Shown here in pieces: positions 1-12,300 of a stretch of 64,000 nt of DNA. The number at the start of each line of letters is the position of its first letter. The first letter of the stretch is position 1. Origin of the DNA: Apostichopus japonicus (taxonomy: Eukaryota; Echinodermata; Holothuroidea; Aspidochirotida; Stichopodidae); contig NC_092574.1 in NCBI RefSeq assembly GCF_037975245.1, positions 13,295,213 to 13,359,212 of the forward strand. The letters are read 5' to 3'. A program made the position numbers and the translations under genes. The notes under the pieces are model-generated. The model saw nothing but the letters and a program-made list of their open reading frames with translations, had not been told where the DNA came from and searched no databases.

Positions 1-1096
1 AGTGCATATCCAGGGAACCAACCGCAAGGACAAACAGGTACACAGGATCAACCTCTTGAACTGTTATTTACCATCTATGCAAACAAATCAGAACTTTAAA
101 ACTCCGCTGGCACATACAGTAAAATACGAGCTGCAAATCTAACACAACCAGGGAGTAATAGGACCATCTACTAGCAAGCAACGGCAGTCAGACACACTGA
201 CACTTGTTGGCAACTTGTTTACCATAGTGATTACAGGAATGAAAAAATAGGAGTTGATTAAAGACAGCCACTAATTGCTTAATCGTCCAAGACTACTTTA
301 TAAAGTTATGGAGAATCTGTTAGGTCATACCAGTTACTGGTTGTACTGAGCTTCCACCATTTGGTAGATGGCATTACTTAACCACAGAGAGCACTTACAG
401 GATGGGATGAATATCCCATAATGCTAAATTTGGGTTTGACATTACATTTAGTGTACATTTTAGTGTTTTGAATGACTGGATATCAAATGTGTGTAACATA
501 CCAGACCCCAATGATACAAGTCTTTTACATTCAGATTCAACTGTAAATTTTGCTTTGACCTGTGACATGACCATCATTGCTTACCTGTTGTACCTTCGCT
601 TCTCCTAGATGAAGCTCTAGATGATGTTTCAACATCTTTGGCACTCATGATGCGCTTCTCTCTACCTCAAGCAAAAGGAGACTCCAAAGATATTAACCTT
701 GTATCTGATCATAACCTGTAAGAATCAATCAAAAAGGAAAGAAATGAAAAACCATGTAATTTAACAAATTTAATACCACAAGACTACAATCTGTATGCAG
801 AATTTCTTAAAATAGTTATATTATTTTCATGAGTAAAGACATAAAACATACATTACAACCACCCTGAACATTACATTTTTTTTTACAAGTATGCATCTCT
901 GTAGTACAAACAAGGTAGGCTAAATTTGCAAATTTATTATCTGTAATTTCTGAACAAACTCTGTGTAGGTGTACTTGAGAGAAACAATAAACAACATGAC
1001 TGTTTGTGTCAACCACAAATGTATAGTTATTGAGTATTGACACTGTAGAGCTGTGCTAATTAGTTGTCGAAAGTCTTCAGTCTTCATCTGCCTTTA
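1..1096. other. non-genic flank, no confirmed gene
   Basis: AT-rich DNA without a convincing coding region. The only suggestive item is on the minus strand at 585-648: an ATG followed by 21 serine- and arginine-rich codons that run into a GTAAGC donor-like site. That could be a short first coding exon but has no recognisable homology, so I do not call it. Confidence 0.4.
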
Positions 1097-1203
1097 AAAG
1101 TAGGCAACTCAATTCTCTGTACCTCAAAGTTTCTTTGTCTACACCTCTGGTTCTTGAGTAGTTGACCAGCCAGGCTAAATGCTTCATCACTTACAATTTT
1201 CAT
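1097..1203 (-). pseudogene. hAT-like transposase C-terminal scrap
   Basis: Read on the minus strand from the ATG at 1203, the first residues include SDEAFSLAGQLLKNQRCR. This resembles the C-terminal dimerisation region of hAT-superfamily transposases, where a serine/glutamate-FS-x-AG stretch is followed by a basic patch. The similarity fades after the basic patch; a +1 shift there gives a stretch that also looks hAT-like, which suggests a frameshift. No BED finger, DDE residues, terminal repeats or target duplication were seen nearby. Chance similarity of a 40-residue peptide remains possible. Confidence 0.3.
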
Positions 1204-1485
1204 AGTAGACCTACACAATAACATTCACTTGCACACAAATTTATCACCACTTGAAGCAATGAAACACTACAAACTATTAAGTTCATTACTAACATAAAAT
1301 GTTGTCATAAGTTCACCACTTTAGATCTTCAACATTAAATGGCCAGAATATTACTTCCAAGATACCATCTGACATGGGATAACCTATAACCAATGACGTT
1401 GCTGTGGATGCGAAGGTAGAATTTCCTTGTAATTAAATCTACCAAAAATATATGAGAAACATCCTTTCCGCCAAGTTTATGACTA

Positions 1486-2228
1486 GTGCCAGAAGGGTGC
1501 GTGAAGCCATTCAGAGAGTCCGCTCCCTCTCCAGATCATCTACTTTGGCAGTGAAGGACAAAAAGGGACGAGATTGCGACAACAAGCTGCCCCTCGTTGT
1601 TACTTTCCACCCTAATCTTCCTGCCCTTCAGAAAATCACCTCTAACAACCACAACATTCTCCTCACTTCAGATAGACTCCAACGAGCCGTCCCTGAAAAA
1701 CCCATCATCGCCTACAGACGACCACGCAACCTACGAGACCTTCTTGTACGTGCTGCTGTTCCACCTCTAACTTCTAACCCCACACCCATTCAGCATGGTA
1801 CCTTCAAATGTGATCGTACTTCGAGATGCATCGTCTGCAGCCACCACATTGTTGAATCCAATTCCATCACCAGCCACAGCATGCAACTCACACACAAGAC
1901 TAAGGGTCACATCACTTGCACTACCACCAATGTCATCTATCTGATCTCTTGTAGATTTTGCGGCATCCAGTATGTTGGCGAAACCAAAACCACCCTCAAG
2001 AAGCGATTCTATGGTCACAGATCCACAGTCAACACCATGAAGACTGAGACCCCAGTTGGAGAACATTTTAACCTTCCCAACCATACCATTAACGACATGT
2101 CCCTACAGGGGATTGAATCCTTAGGTAGCCGTCCTGACCTAGTACGTATCAGCAGAGAGAGGCTCTGGATGCAACGCCTTCGTACCATTCAACCTCATGG
2201 GCTGAACATTCAGGAAGGACATGACTAA
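1486..2228 (+). pseudogene. Penelope-like element GIY-YIG endonuclease domain (partial)
   Basis: The open frame runs from an ATG at 1452 to a stop at 2226-2228 (258 residues). The target duplication shows that its first 34 bases are flanking DNA, so the ATG is a chance fusion and not the element's own start. Residues about 45-65 (PLVVTFHPNLPALQKI) match the linker seen between reverse transcriptase and endonuclease in Penelope proteins. A Cys/His cluster follows (CDRTSRCIVCSHH). The GIY-YIG core is then VIYLISC, CGIQYVGETK, LKKRFYGH and GEHFNLPNH. No internal stop is present, but without the reverse transcriptase the copy cannot be autonomous. Probably silent. Confidence 0.8.
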
Positions 2229-2538
2229 CTTTCCTCTGTTCCCTACTCCTTCTCCCCTTTCTCCCTCCCCCCCCCCCTTTCACTCTTCCTCTCACAGCTC
2301 TCTTCCCCTCCATTTTTCTTCTCACCTTTCTGTCTTTGTCCCTCTCCAGTTTATTCCTTACCCTGTGCCTTTAATCCTCTCTTTTTCCCTCCACAGTTTA
2401 TCTCCTTCCTCTCCTCTTCTCCTGTTGCTTTCTACTTATAATCCCCTTTCATACATCTCATTGTGTTCACCGTGCTCATTAACCTGTCTGTATTCTGTGC
2501 GTGTTTTTGTCCCCTCTGTTACTGTAACTTGTCATTTA

Positions 2539-2577
2539 GCCTCTGAAGAAGATCCTGCTAGGATCGAAACGTCAGGC
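2539..2577 (+). ncRNA. hammerhead-ribozyme-like motif in Penelope tail
   Basis: The order fits a type I hammerhead: stem I strand GCCT (2539-2542), core CTGAAGA (2543-2549), hairpin GATCC-TGCTA-GGATC (2551-2565), core GAAA (2566-2569), a minimal AC/GT stem III ending in the cleavage-site-like GTC (2571-2573), then AGGC (2574-2577) pairing with GCCT. Penelope-like elements are known to carry hammerhead motifs. Deviation: one extra A (2550) sits between the core and stem II, and stem III has no loop, so activity might need a dimer or be absent. Catalysis is inference only. Confidence 0.4.
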
Positions 2578-2606
2578 CTACTTACTTTTACACAAGTTTA
2601 TGACTA

Positions 2607-5118
2607 CTAATAAATCAAATGTTTTATACATATTGTATTGGCCTAAGCTCTAGCCTATTCTATGCATTAGTGTGTTGTGGAGACATTATGACTGCTACTG
2701 TCACAAGTTACCAGTCTTACTTTTTGAAAGCGGTGGCTCCTTTTTAAGACAGTAATAAACCTTTAATAAATCTTTTATTTTTTTACATTTCCGTGAATGT
2801 TTTATGTTTTTTTTCCCAGTGATTTTTTTTAGTGCTCTTTGAAAGTTTTGTAATGTTCATGCAAGGGTGCATGTCTACAGCCATTGAATGAATGACTTTT
2901 GAAATTGTGGTTTGCATGTATGAAGGATTTCTAAAGCATTTATTTTATCAAGGTGTTGTCGTTGAATCTAGCTGAAATATGTATCGTGTGTGGGGGCTAG
3001 GCCTAGGCTAGGCTACATTGAACTTGTACTTAGGCCTATGTTAACTAATAAAATGTAGTCTTGCTGTAGGGCGATTGTACGTTGGAACGGCTTCATCACA
3101 CATATTTCTACAGAACTTCAGAATAGCGTAGTCATGGAAGAACCAGATTAGCTTCATTTCAAAAGCTTAATTGTGTTTAAATTCGAAAAGATAAGCCATT
3201 CACTCACGTCTTAATAGGTATCTCATCAAGGCAGTAACTTGTGGACTTAAATCGTGAAAGGAATCCGCCAAAAATCTTCTTGTTCAGGCTCTGTTTACGT
3301 TTTTCCTTTTAATGATAATTTGGTCGGACTGCCAGTTATGGCGTCTTAAAATGCTAGAAAAGCCTCTTGCTAGATATTGCTTCGAAAGGTCAAACCACTA
3401 TTTGACATAGGTTTGAAGCAAAGGTTTGGTGCATAACCCCGTGACAGGTATAAGGCCAGAAATCTGACCAAAGTTCTCTTAAGCTGAGAATGCCACTTGT
3501 GGGGGGGGGGGGGGACACCACACAAGCGTGAAAGTCACTGTTGTTTAAAGTATAAAATATTGAGGCATGAATACTGGGTGAACTACCACCATTTGTTTCA
3601 CTGATGGAGGCGGAATGGGTTCAGATGTTATGTGATCATGTCGTGTTGGACAGGAGGGGGGAGGGGGGGTCTAAAGGGAGGGGTTCAAACTTTTTTGCTC
3701 CGATTATATCCCCTTACCAACTTCGTCTATCCACAATGTTCTCCTCATTATACTATAATTAAAAATATAAAAATTAACAAGCCTCGTGAAACAATTGATG
3801 ACATTTTGTGGATGATTTCGGTTTAAAGGTAGGCTAAATTACGGTAAGATAAGCTGAACAGGATAGTCCTTATTTATTTATGCTTCGCTTTCTTCTCTCC
3901 ACAGTCACTGTAAGGGCCCATCCGATGAACGAGAGTGCACCTCGATCAGTATCTGGGTCCATGCAGCATCACTGCATGCACAAGAATTGTTAATGGCTCT
4001 TTATTGGTTTTCGAACTTTAAACTTGGCTGCGTGGCGGATACATTATACCTTCACCATGCATTCTTCTTCGGTTGATGGGTATCGTCATTTTATAGCTCA
4101 TCATGTTGATCATTAAAGATAGGGGTGGATTAATGTGGAAGGTCCGTAGTGATCGTAACATATGCTGGACGATATAGAGATCAATTTCCCTGCATATGCA
4201 ATAATTGTCATTGCACAAGCTTAGATGGGAAGGGGGGGGGGTACCGTGGGCAAACTGGAGTCAAAGGTGATGAATTAGCCGCCTATGGTGGCACCCCTCC
4301 TTCCCTGTGAAAACATGCTCTGGAACTTATTTGTATCTGGCCAGCCTTGGGTCGCAGAATCTTTTAAGGCTTGGTCTGATAATAAAGCTGACCGTTAATT
4401 TAACATACTAGGCAGTCTAGGCAAGTTACATACAGTTACATATTGTATTGATAAAACTGGCAAAGGCAGTTTGTAGCATTTGAAGCCATTTTATGATACG
4501 TATAGAGATCCAGACGAACCGAAAGTGATTTACTAGTGATATACCGTTTTATGGTGCTGAGGCATTGACTTGCACAGGCTTAGGAAGGCTGGATGGGGAG
4601 TGCAAACTTAACCCCCCCCCCCAACTGATTTAGGTAGGGACATAGTGGCTGTGGGGTCCGTTGGAGGGGACTGTGGGAGTCCTCAGGCTCCAGTAAAAGA
4701 AATACTCAAAGTTTAGACGTCACTATAGTAATGCATTCTGAGTCATTATTCGACTATAAATAAGACATAATTAGCTTTAGGCGAAACATTGTGCTAATAA
4801 ATACTTGTGAATGTTGCATAGCATGTGCCCGCCTCCCAGCTAGAATGGAGTGGCGGTGGACTCCGGCCACGCCGCTGGCACTGCAGCTTCAACTTTGGCA
4901 GTTACAGAATATAATTTATTTGGAACACTCTTGTTTGTGTGTATATCAACGTGAAAACTGTCATACGTGGATGGAGTCCAAGATCACATGTTCCCATTCC
5001 GACTTGAAGGCCCAATAACTACATTTGTATTAGAGTTCCTTTATAAAGCAACTCTAATTTGTATTAGAGCCGTATGTCTATCACATAAATTTCTGTGATG
5101 TCTATAAACGGGTCTGAC
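2607..5118. other. non-genic DNA
   Basis: No coding region recognised. It holds G or C homopolymers (about 3500-3514, 3656-3668, 4230-4240, 4612-4621). Open frames here are short and of random composition. Confidence 0.5.
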
Positions 5119-5312
5119 TTGTATTATCGTCAAAATAAAATAAAACTGTTAGCAAACTGCTTATCCACTAGAGAGCCTGTGTAATAGAAAGTGTAAAAGT
5201 AAGTTGGCCTGACGTTTCGATCCTAGCAGGATCTTCTTCAGAGGCTCTGAAGAAGATCCTGCTAGGATCGAAACGTCAGGCCAACTTACTTTTACACATT
5301 GTATTATCGTCA
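5119..5312 (+). mobile_element. Penelope tail insertion with 14-bp target duplication
   Basis: The 14 bases TTGTATTATCGTCA occur at 5119-5132 and 5299-5312. They flank a 166-bp insert (5133-5298). The insert begins with an A-rich 58-nt stretch and then contains two head-to-head copies of the same tail that ends the Penelope fragment at 2539-2592. Element identity rests on that shared tail; there is no coding sequence. Confidence 0.75.
5191..5297. repeat. perfect 53-bp inverted repeat, 1-nt spacer
   Basis: The arms 5191-5243 and 5245-5297 are exact reverse complements around a single G at 5244. Each arm contains the hammerhead-like core (CTGAAGA...GAAAC) and ends in ACTTTTACAC. RNA from either strand would fold into one long hairpin. 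Confidence 0.95.
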
Positions 5313-6099
5313 TTAGTTAGATCAAAAGCTTCATTTTCTGTACAGCGCCCTCGCTCCATCGGCCATCATATGTATAAGCCTTGAACTGAGAAATATCGAG
5401 TGGTTGGTTCAGACCATGCCTGACGAAAGGGAAGGACGTCAAGGGATTCATTCCTGGGACCGGCGGTCAATGAAGGAGCCCGGAGATGTGTGAGGAGGGC
5501 CTAGAAAAGTTTTAGATAAAAAATAATATATTCTCATTTCCATAATAAACAAATAAACAATGTGTAAAACTGTATACTGGTTATTCACCCGACTTGAAGC
5601 TGCATATTGCCCGACTGAAAGTGCCCCAACTCAACTTGGGTAATGTCACTACAGTGAGTGTGCTTACGACTACAACTGATTAAAGTAGTTTAGCCATTTT
5701 TAAGTCGCATCGAGTTCCGTCGGGAAAGCTGAACACTTGAGAGTTTCCTAACTACATGGCAGTTGTCGACGGTCGCTCAGTGTGCTCAAGGGCGGCGGAA
5801 GCACTTTTAATCTGGGGGGGGGGGGCACCGACATCAAAGGGCACTTTGCAGAAATTCGATTGGACTGATGCAGCCTTATATTTAGTACCCTTTATAACTC
5901 TTATTGTATTATCTTATTTGCGTATACACATCACTCCATCAACGCCTCCCCCCCATCCCCTTTCAAGGAAGATATGCATATATACTAGCACTGCAATATC
6001 CAATGTGCAAATTGGGAAACAAGGATTATGTTAATATCTTAACAAATTTTTCCCATTTGAAATAGCTTTGAGTTTTACCCACAGAAATTCATTAAAAGT
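5313..6099. other. non-genic DNA
   Basis: No gene recognised. A G-run (about 5814-5826) and short C-runs are present. Confidence 0.5.
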
Positions 6100-6374
6100 C
6101 AGGGGCGTAGCCAGGATTTGCAAAGTTGTATGCACGACTATCTGTGCTTAGCGCCACCATCAGTTGGCGCGGAGCGTACAAGAAAATTTTTGGTTTTACA
6201 AACCCCTCAAATGGCCGGAAACGGCCCTTCCCGAGTGTTCATTCTGGTTCCCTGGCCTCTTGCTAACTTGAGACACCTAATTTGTATGTAGAAAAAGAGC
6301 ACATTTTTAACCTGAGGAAAAGTGGGGGGGGGGGGAGCACGTGCCCCCTGTGCCCCCCGGTTCCGCCGCCCTTG
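6100..6374. mobile_element. MITE-like dispersed repeat
   Basis: It starts with AGGGGCGTAGCCAGG and ends with a C-rich GGTTCCGCCGCCCTT, weakly complementary to the start. Its interior 'GCGCCACCATCAGTTGG ... GCGGAGCGTAC' and 'GCCGGAAACGGCCC' blocks recur in related form in the nested repeat at 54340-54728. This supports a dispersed non-coding family. Boundaries are approximate. Confidence 0.5.
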
Positions 6375-9300
6375 AGTGTGCTGAGATTGACAAACAGAAG
6401 TATAGCGACGTGTCATAACATTTTTGCTATATATTTACAGTTAAATATATTCAATAATTTAAACATATATACTTTTGTATTGAGCCCGGTTAATTGAAGG
6501 GCCTATTTGATTATTCAAAGGGGTTTTAAACAGCACATGGGGCCATTTGACGTACGTCATTGCACTAGCCTCCTAAATAATATTTTTGATGGGCCTAGCA
6601 GCAGATCAAAAGAAGCGGTCAATTGGGATATCTTGATGAATAAGCAATGCGCCCAGACACCGACGCTCCGGACTAGTTATACACCGCTAGGCAAAGCGTT
6701 AAATGTAACCCTATTTGCAAATTGAAACTTCATCCCTTTCGCATTATCTGGTACAATTTGTACACGTTTGATAATAACCACGTTACTAACATGAGGGCAA
6801 TTTTATTAACCAACAGTGACCTGATATCGTGCACGCCCCACTTCGAAATAAGATATATAGTCAATGGTATTATATTTTTCGTATATCAGCCCAGACCAGT
6901 AGAAATCACATCGCCGCAGGAAAAGAACATATCGGTATCATGTCTTCCCAATATAGTCGATTAGTTACATAGGCCTATATATAATCTTTACGTCTAGTGG
7001 CGCCAATAGAATTAATTATGACCGTAGCTCTCTAAATGAGCGCCGCTAATTACATTTTCACATAAAATTTGCATGACAGATGAGTTGGGTTTACACTAAT
7101 TTAACTTATTAATTGGTAACGTGATACCGGTATGTACGAGTACACCATAATTAATGTTCAAAACTTACACTAATTTGTTTTCTTTCAATGCATCAGATAA
7201 ACCTATATCGGAACGTTAATTTCCCCCTTCACCAGTTGTCTCTAACGAATAATCTAACTGTTATGCCCCCCCCCCCCCCCCCGTTGTCTATAAAACAATG
7301 AAGTTTTACGTAATTTACGTCAATGCGTCTCAAAGCATTGGAAAATGTATAAAATGAACTATATGTAAGTGAAAGGAAGTGTCATTTAAATGTAATACAG
7401 AACATTGTTACACCTCTCATTTTCATAAACCTGCATGGTGGGCGTTTCTTGATGTCATAATTGAACGATGAACCAGGGAGATGTTATCGATAACAATAAC
7501 GCCACAATCAGTAAATTTCACAAATTTCAAAAAATATATATAAACTTGCATGTAGGCCTACACGTAGGCACTCGTGTACTGGATTAATTAAGGCGATGGC
7601 ATATAAAGCAGCAATTCATGAAACCAATATACATGCAGCTAAAATAATGAGAATTTTTCATCCAGGAGAAATCCATGCACGGTGTTCCCATCTGAAATGC
7701 TCTTCCAATTGGTAAAATTTTCCAAATGAGCTAAAACTGTGAATTGGACAGTCGTGACCCGACGTAATGTAATGAAAATGATGTTGCCATTCGGCTTCTC
7801 CCTCATGAATGTGGCTGATGATGAGTGTCGTAAAATAACAGCTTTCCATAGACCGATGTTATAAAGCACTCATGGGAGTCTGCAGGACCAACTGAACAGA
7901 CTGATGCCAGGACTTACAAGAACATTTAATATAGTAACACTAAGACAAAATATAACTTGATGTGTCGTTGAATACTGGACAATACTATAGTATTTATAAA
8001 TACCTTTTCCCCCGACAATTAGTCAATCATTTTCAGCATGGTATATCTCAGTAATGAATAACAAAAAAAAAAACATTTATGAAGCTTAATTGTTCATATG
8101 TATTCTTTTATCTAAATATTCTCAAAAGATGTTTCTTCTTCTTCGTCTTCTTCTTCTTATTTTTTTTTATATCTTTATGATAGAGTCAGATATGTTCATC
8201 ATGTAATTATTCTTCCTTGTGTCAACTTCCAACTGCATATCCGGATGAATCGGATGTCTTTTCATTCTATTTGTATTAAAGTACCAGCTGCGTGGACAGT
8301 AATTTGGATCAAGTGACAACGCATATATAATCTTGTCATATAAAAGGTTACGCTAAATGTTATAATGACATTTAAGTTATAGAATTTTGTCACTTCTATG
8401 TCGCACTTCATTTGGGTTGATGCTTACCGGAAGCACACAAAACACATTGAACTACAGGAGTGATTGCACCACACACTTAGACTTGTTATAGCAGGGGCGA
8501 ATGGCCTAGTGTATTCCTATTTTGGGGTTGGGGGGAGGGGGATGTGCCGGGGTGGGTCACGGTGTTTTTGCAAGGCATCGTGCATATGGCCTGGAAAAAA
8601 AGGAAAAGCAACTTTGCTCCTTTTATCATCTATAGCGATCCGGCCTCACATTGGAGCCCCGTCGTAGAAGCCTAGATCAACGTTTGTGGATACAAACAGG
8701 AGCACTCATTGTCTACTTAAATATTTAGCGGAATAAGCCCCCAGGCCCGTGGTTACGCAACTTGTAATACTCCGGGATCATGAAGTGAGATTTGACAAAA
8801 ACTTGACATAATGTCTGGCAGCGTGCATATATTAGTTGATCCATGATTTGAAAGGACGAGATGTGGCCCGGCTGGAAGTCTTCGAAGCCGACTCCCATTT
8901 AAAAAGAAATAAATTAGGAATGGTGCATTCTGAAGTATATTTAGGCTATATAAATTAGGGTCGTATAATTAGGTCTTCACACAAGTTTGTGCTAATAACT
9001 ACGTTTATTTACACTTTTATGTGAGGTTCAAATGGGGAAGGTGTACATCCAACCCCCGGGTTCTGCACAAGATAATCCCGTACCATTCCCTGCTTCCTTC
9101 CTTCCCTCCTTTCCTCCTTCCCTCCTCCTGATCCACCTCCCCAACCCCCCAACAAAAGAGCAGAAGATTGATTACAATTTGATATCTTTTTCATGTTATA
9201 GGTTGTGATGTGTGTTCGAATGCATACTGGGATCCACCACAGATTGGTTGCAACGGAATGGAAATGTATTTCAATATGTGGGATTTGTATCACGTTAGCT

Positions 9301-12300
9301 AACATATATAAGAGCACAATTAAAAAGCTGTGAATCGCTGCCGAAATCAACAATCCCGGGAGACATTAGAATAATACTCCTTCGCAGTAACATGCTCACC
9401 TTCGCCATATCGATCTTTTTGCATGATGTGCACTTCCGATACTAACGAGTAACGGTGAACTTCAACAAAGTGCAACAAGCCATGCATACACAGTACAGCT
9501 AGTGAACAACAAACGAAGAACTGAAGAGGACACAAACTTCGCTAGACCAGCTGATCAGGAAGTCACCGTAAGCAACGGTAAATGGTCTCACTGGAAGGTA
9601 GGGCTTACTCGAAGAACCATTGGCTTTTAGAACAAGGAAGGTAGGTAAACGACTAAGGCAGAATTTGTTATAAATGTCATCTGAGATTTAGCACGTACCG
9701 CGTAGATATACCATCTAATTTTTGGTTAAATTTTTACCTTGTTTATTCATTGCCTCAACTTTCGCATAACTGGTGTCTTGTTTAAAAGTCTGTGCGAACG
9801 TGGAAGTGTTAAGTGTCTGCATACATGCATTTATTAACTAGTAGTAATGTACTTACTAAGTAGGCCTACTGGCGAAGGAGGTAGCGGTTTCTAAGACAAA
9901 GACAGTGCATTCCTTGAAAATTGCGTGTAATACACCATTTATTAGCATGGTCCACCCCAATTTAGAGGACTCCTAAGAGTCTCCTATTGTGTTTGACGTC
10001 TGACGTTAAAAGTTAAAGCAAGTTTCACTACAAACTTGTTAATGATTTTGGTACCAGTACAAAAATGTAAACTTTTTTTGTGTTGGTTAAAGAAAGTGAT
10101 CATGGACAAGCCTAGCATATTAAGGTCATTTTTGCTACTTTCAGAGTGTATGGTGTGATAGCAAAATTGTTTATAATATTTTCATACACTTAAAAGAAAA
10201 AAAAAGAAAAAATTCTAACTGAGGACAACTGCATCAACATAAGCTGAAATGTGTAGAGGACATTAATTTATGAATTTCATTGCTTAGTTGTGCAATTTAA
10301 GGTTGCTAGTATCCCTAACAAATTCTCTGAGGAAAAAGCAGGTTGCTCATGTACACAAGCTAAAATATTGGTGTTTCCCTGATTCTGTATGTCAGTGTGA
10401 CATTTTCTGCGTAATGATGAACGTTTTCGACTGTCAGCAGTGCAATTCATGCAATGCAATAGGTTTGAGTACAAGAGATGGTGCATTTAGAGTCACCATC
10501 CCTAGTACTGAAATTTCTTAAGTTTTCCAATACAGTGGTCAAATCCAGTACTGTGTCAGTGTGTAAAGCAAAGTTGGATATGCACTTGTGAGTCGGGACT
10601 GCCATAACTATACCCTAAGCAAAGTACTTTCATGCAAAATCCTTTCCTTGTGGCACCTTTGGTAACTGTTGATGGAACTTTCCTGTGTGAAGTCTGAATT
10701 CACCCAACCATATGGTTGATGTGTAGAACTCATGATGTTGGGACATTTGGTCACTTTTTCAGATCTAGAAAATTATAGTAACAAATTAAGAGCCTACTGG
10801 TTGTGAATGCTATCACTTTGTGCAGTGTTTTAGGACTCATTTGGGGACAATTAATGCCAAAAATTGTCTGTTTTTGATGTTGTTAATATGTTCATACTCT
10901 TGCTGATCTGCCTGCTATTGTTTAAGTTTTGACAGCAGTTTGCAACTCACCAACAATTAAAACCTTTTCTAACCATTTGCTCAAATCAGGGTGTTTCCAT
11001 AGATACCATTTCTTTGTGTGTAAATATGGAATGGAATATACAAGGCTGGTTTGTGGAGCAACTGTAATTATAAATTTTAATGCTGAATAGCTTAAAAATG
11101 ATATATTAGGACATCATCGGAATGTATGAATTTGCACAGGTTTAAGGTCAAAACCACTTCTTCATAGCATAAATGAACAATTAACACCTTTTCTAATCAT
11201 TTGCTTCAATCATGAAATTTCAATACCTTTTTGTGTGTGTAAATGACTAAATGTGGTATGAAACTCCTCTTAAATACAATGCTGGATCAAGTGGAGCCAC
11301 TGAAATGGTAATATTTTATGCTACTTAGCTTTAAATTAATAGGAAAATAATGAAGTAAGAAATAGGGTTGAATGAATTTGCACCTTTATGTAGACTCTTA
11401 ACCACATCTTTGTAAATTTTGGCACAGTATATATGGTGCAGATATGATCATTTGAAATTTGATGACATTTTATGAATACATCTGGCGATAGCATAGTTGT
11501 AAACATGATCAGGCTGCTTGTGAATTTTTGTTGTTGTGATTTTTTGTAATCTTTTAACCATTGAATTTCCGCAGCGGAAAGAGTAGGAGTATTAAACAAA
11601 AAAACATTATTGACGAAAGTACAGAGCACATTGACAGCTTAGCAAACATTCCAAATGTGCTTTAAGCAAACATTCTGAAAGGAGTACCTTTTATACAAAA
11701 ATAAATCCATCCAGCAGATTATAAAAGCATTTGTAAAGGTTTTGGAGACCACCTGCCATGATAACATTAAAGATAACCTACTGTACATACCTTGATTGAC
11801 ATCCTGCTGTGAGAAAGGGTTTATCCCTGAGTCAAAATATGTTCTATTCAATCGACCATATCTCAAGATAGGATACAGGGTTTACAACTAACAGTGTGAA
11901 CTTGTTTTCTCTTTAGGTCAGTGTTCACAATGTCTGCCACTGGAATGACCCTTTAATCTCATTGTTTAGAACTCAGAAATATTAGTGCAGTGTTAAAGTT
12001 TGCAATTTATGGATTAACAAGTGTTTTTGTTTTTTGCCAAGTACTGTACATGAATGCTATTGATGATGTCACAGCTTTCACAGTAAGGCATTGTCTGCCA
12101 TTTGGTTACATGATATCGGTTGTGAAAGTCAGAAACACACCCAATGCAGGTGTACTGTCTGCTCGTGTTGTCTGATCAGCATTCGATGCCACTAAATTGG
12201 CCTTCTTGTTCGGATGACCAAATTTTGCTTTTTGCATGACCTACTGTAGTTAAAGGTTACTGGGTAATTCCTTAAAATTTTACTCCTGCTGACCTTGTTT

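Larger units (their letters stand above)
1472..2606 (+). mobile_element. 5'-truncated Penelope-like retroelement with 14-bp target duplication
   Basis: The 14 bases CAAGTTTATGACTA occur at 1472-1485 and again at 2593-2606. They bracket a body of 1107 bp (1486-2592). The body holds a GIY-YIG endonuclease reading frame, a pyrimidine-rich stretch (about 2230-2460) and a conserved tail (about 2539-2592). Truncation at the 5' end with loss of the reverse transcriptase, plus a target duplication of this length, is the usual outcome of target-primed insertion of a Penelope-like element. The same tail recurs as a palindrome at 5.2 kb. The exact duplication argues for a fairly recent insertion. Confidence 0.8.

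Noticed and set aside
7639-7869. Overlapping minus-strand frames near 7.7 kb, one rich in His and Trp
   Set aside because: No known domain, no splice sites that link to other exons, and two competing frames; left uncalled.
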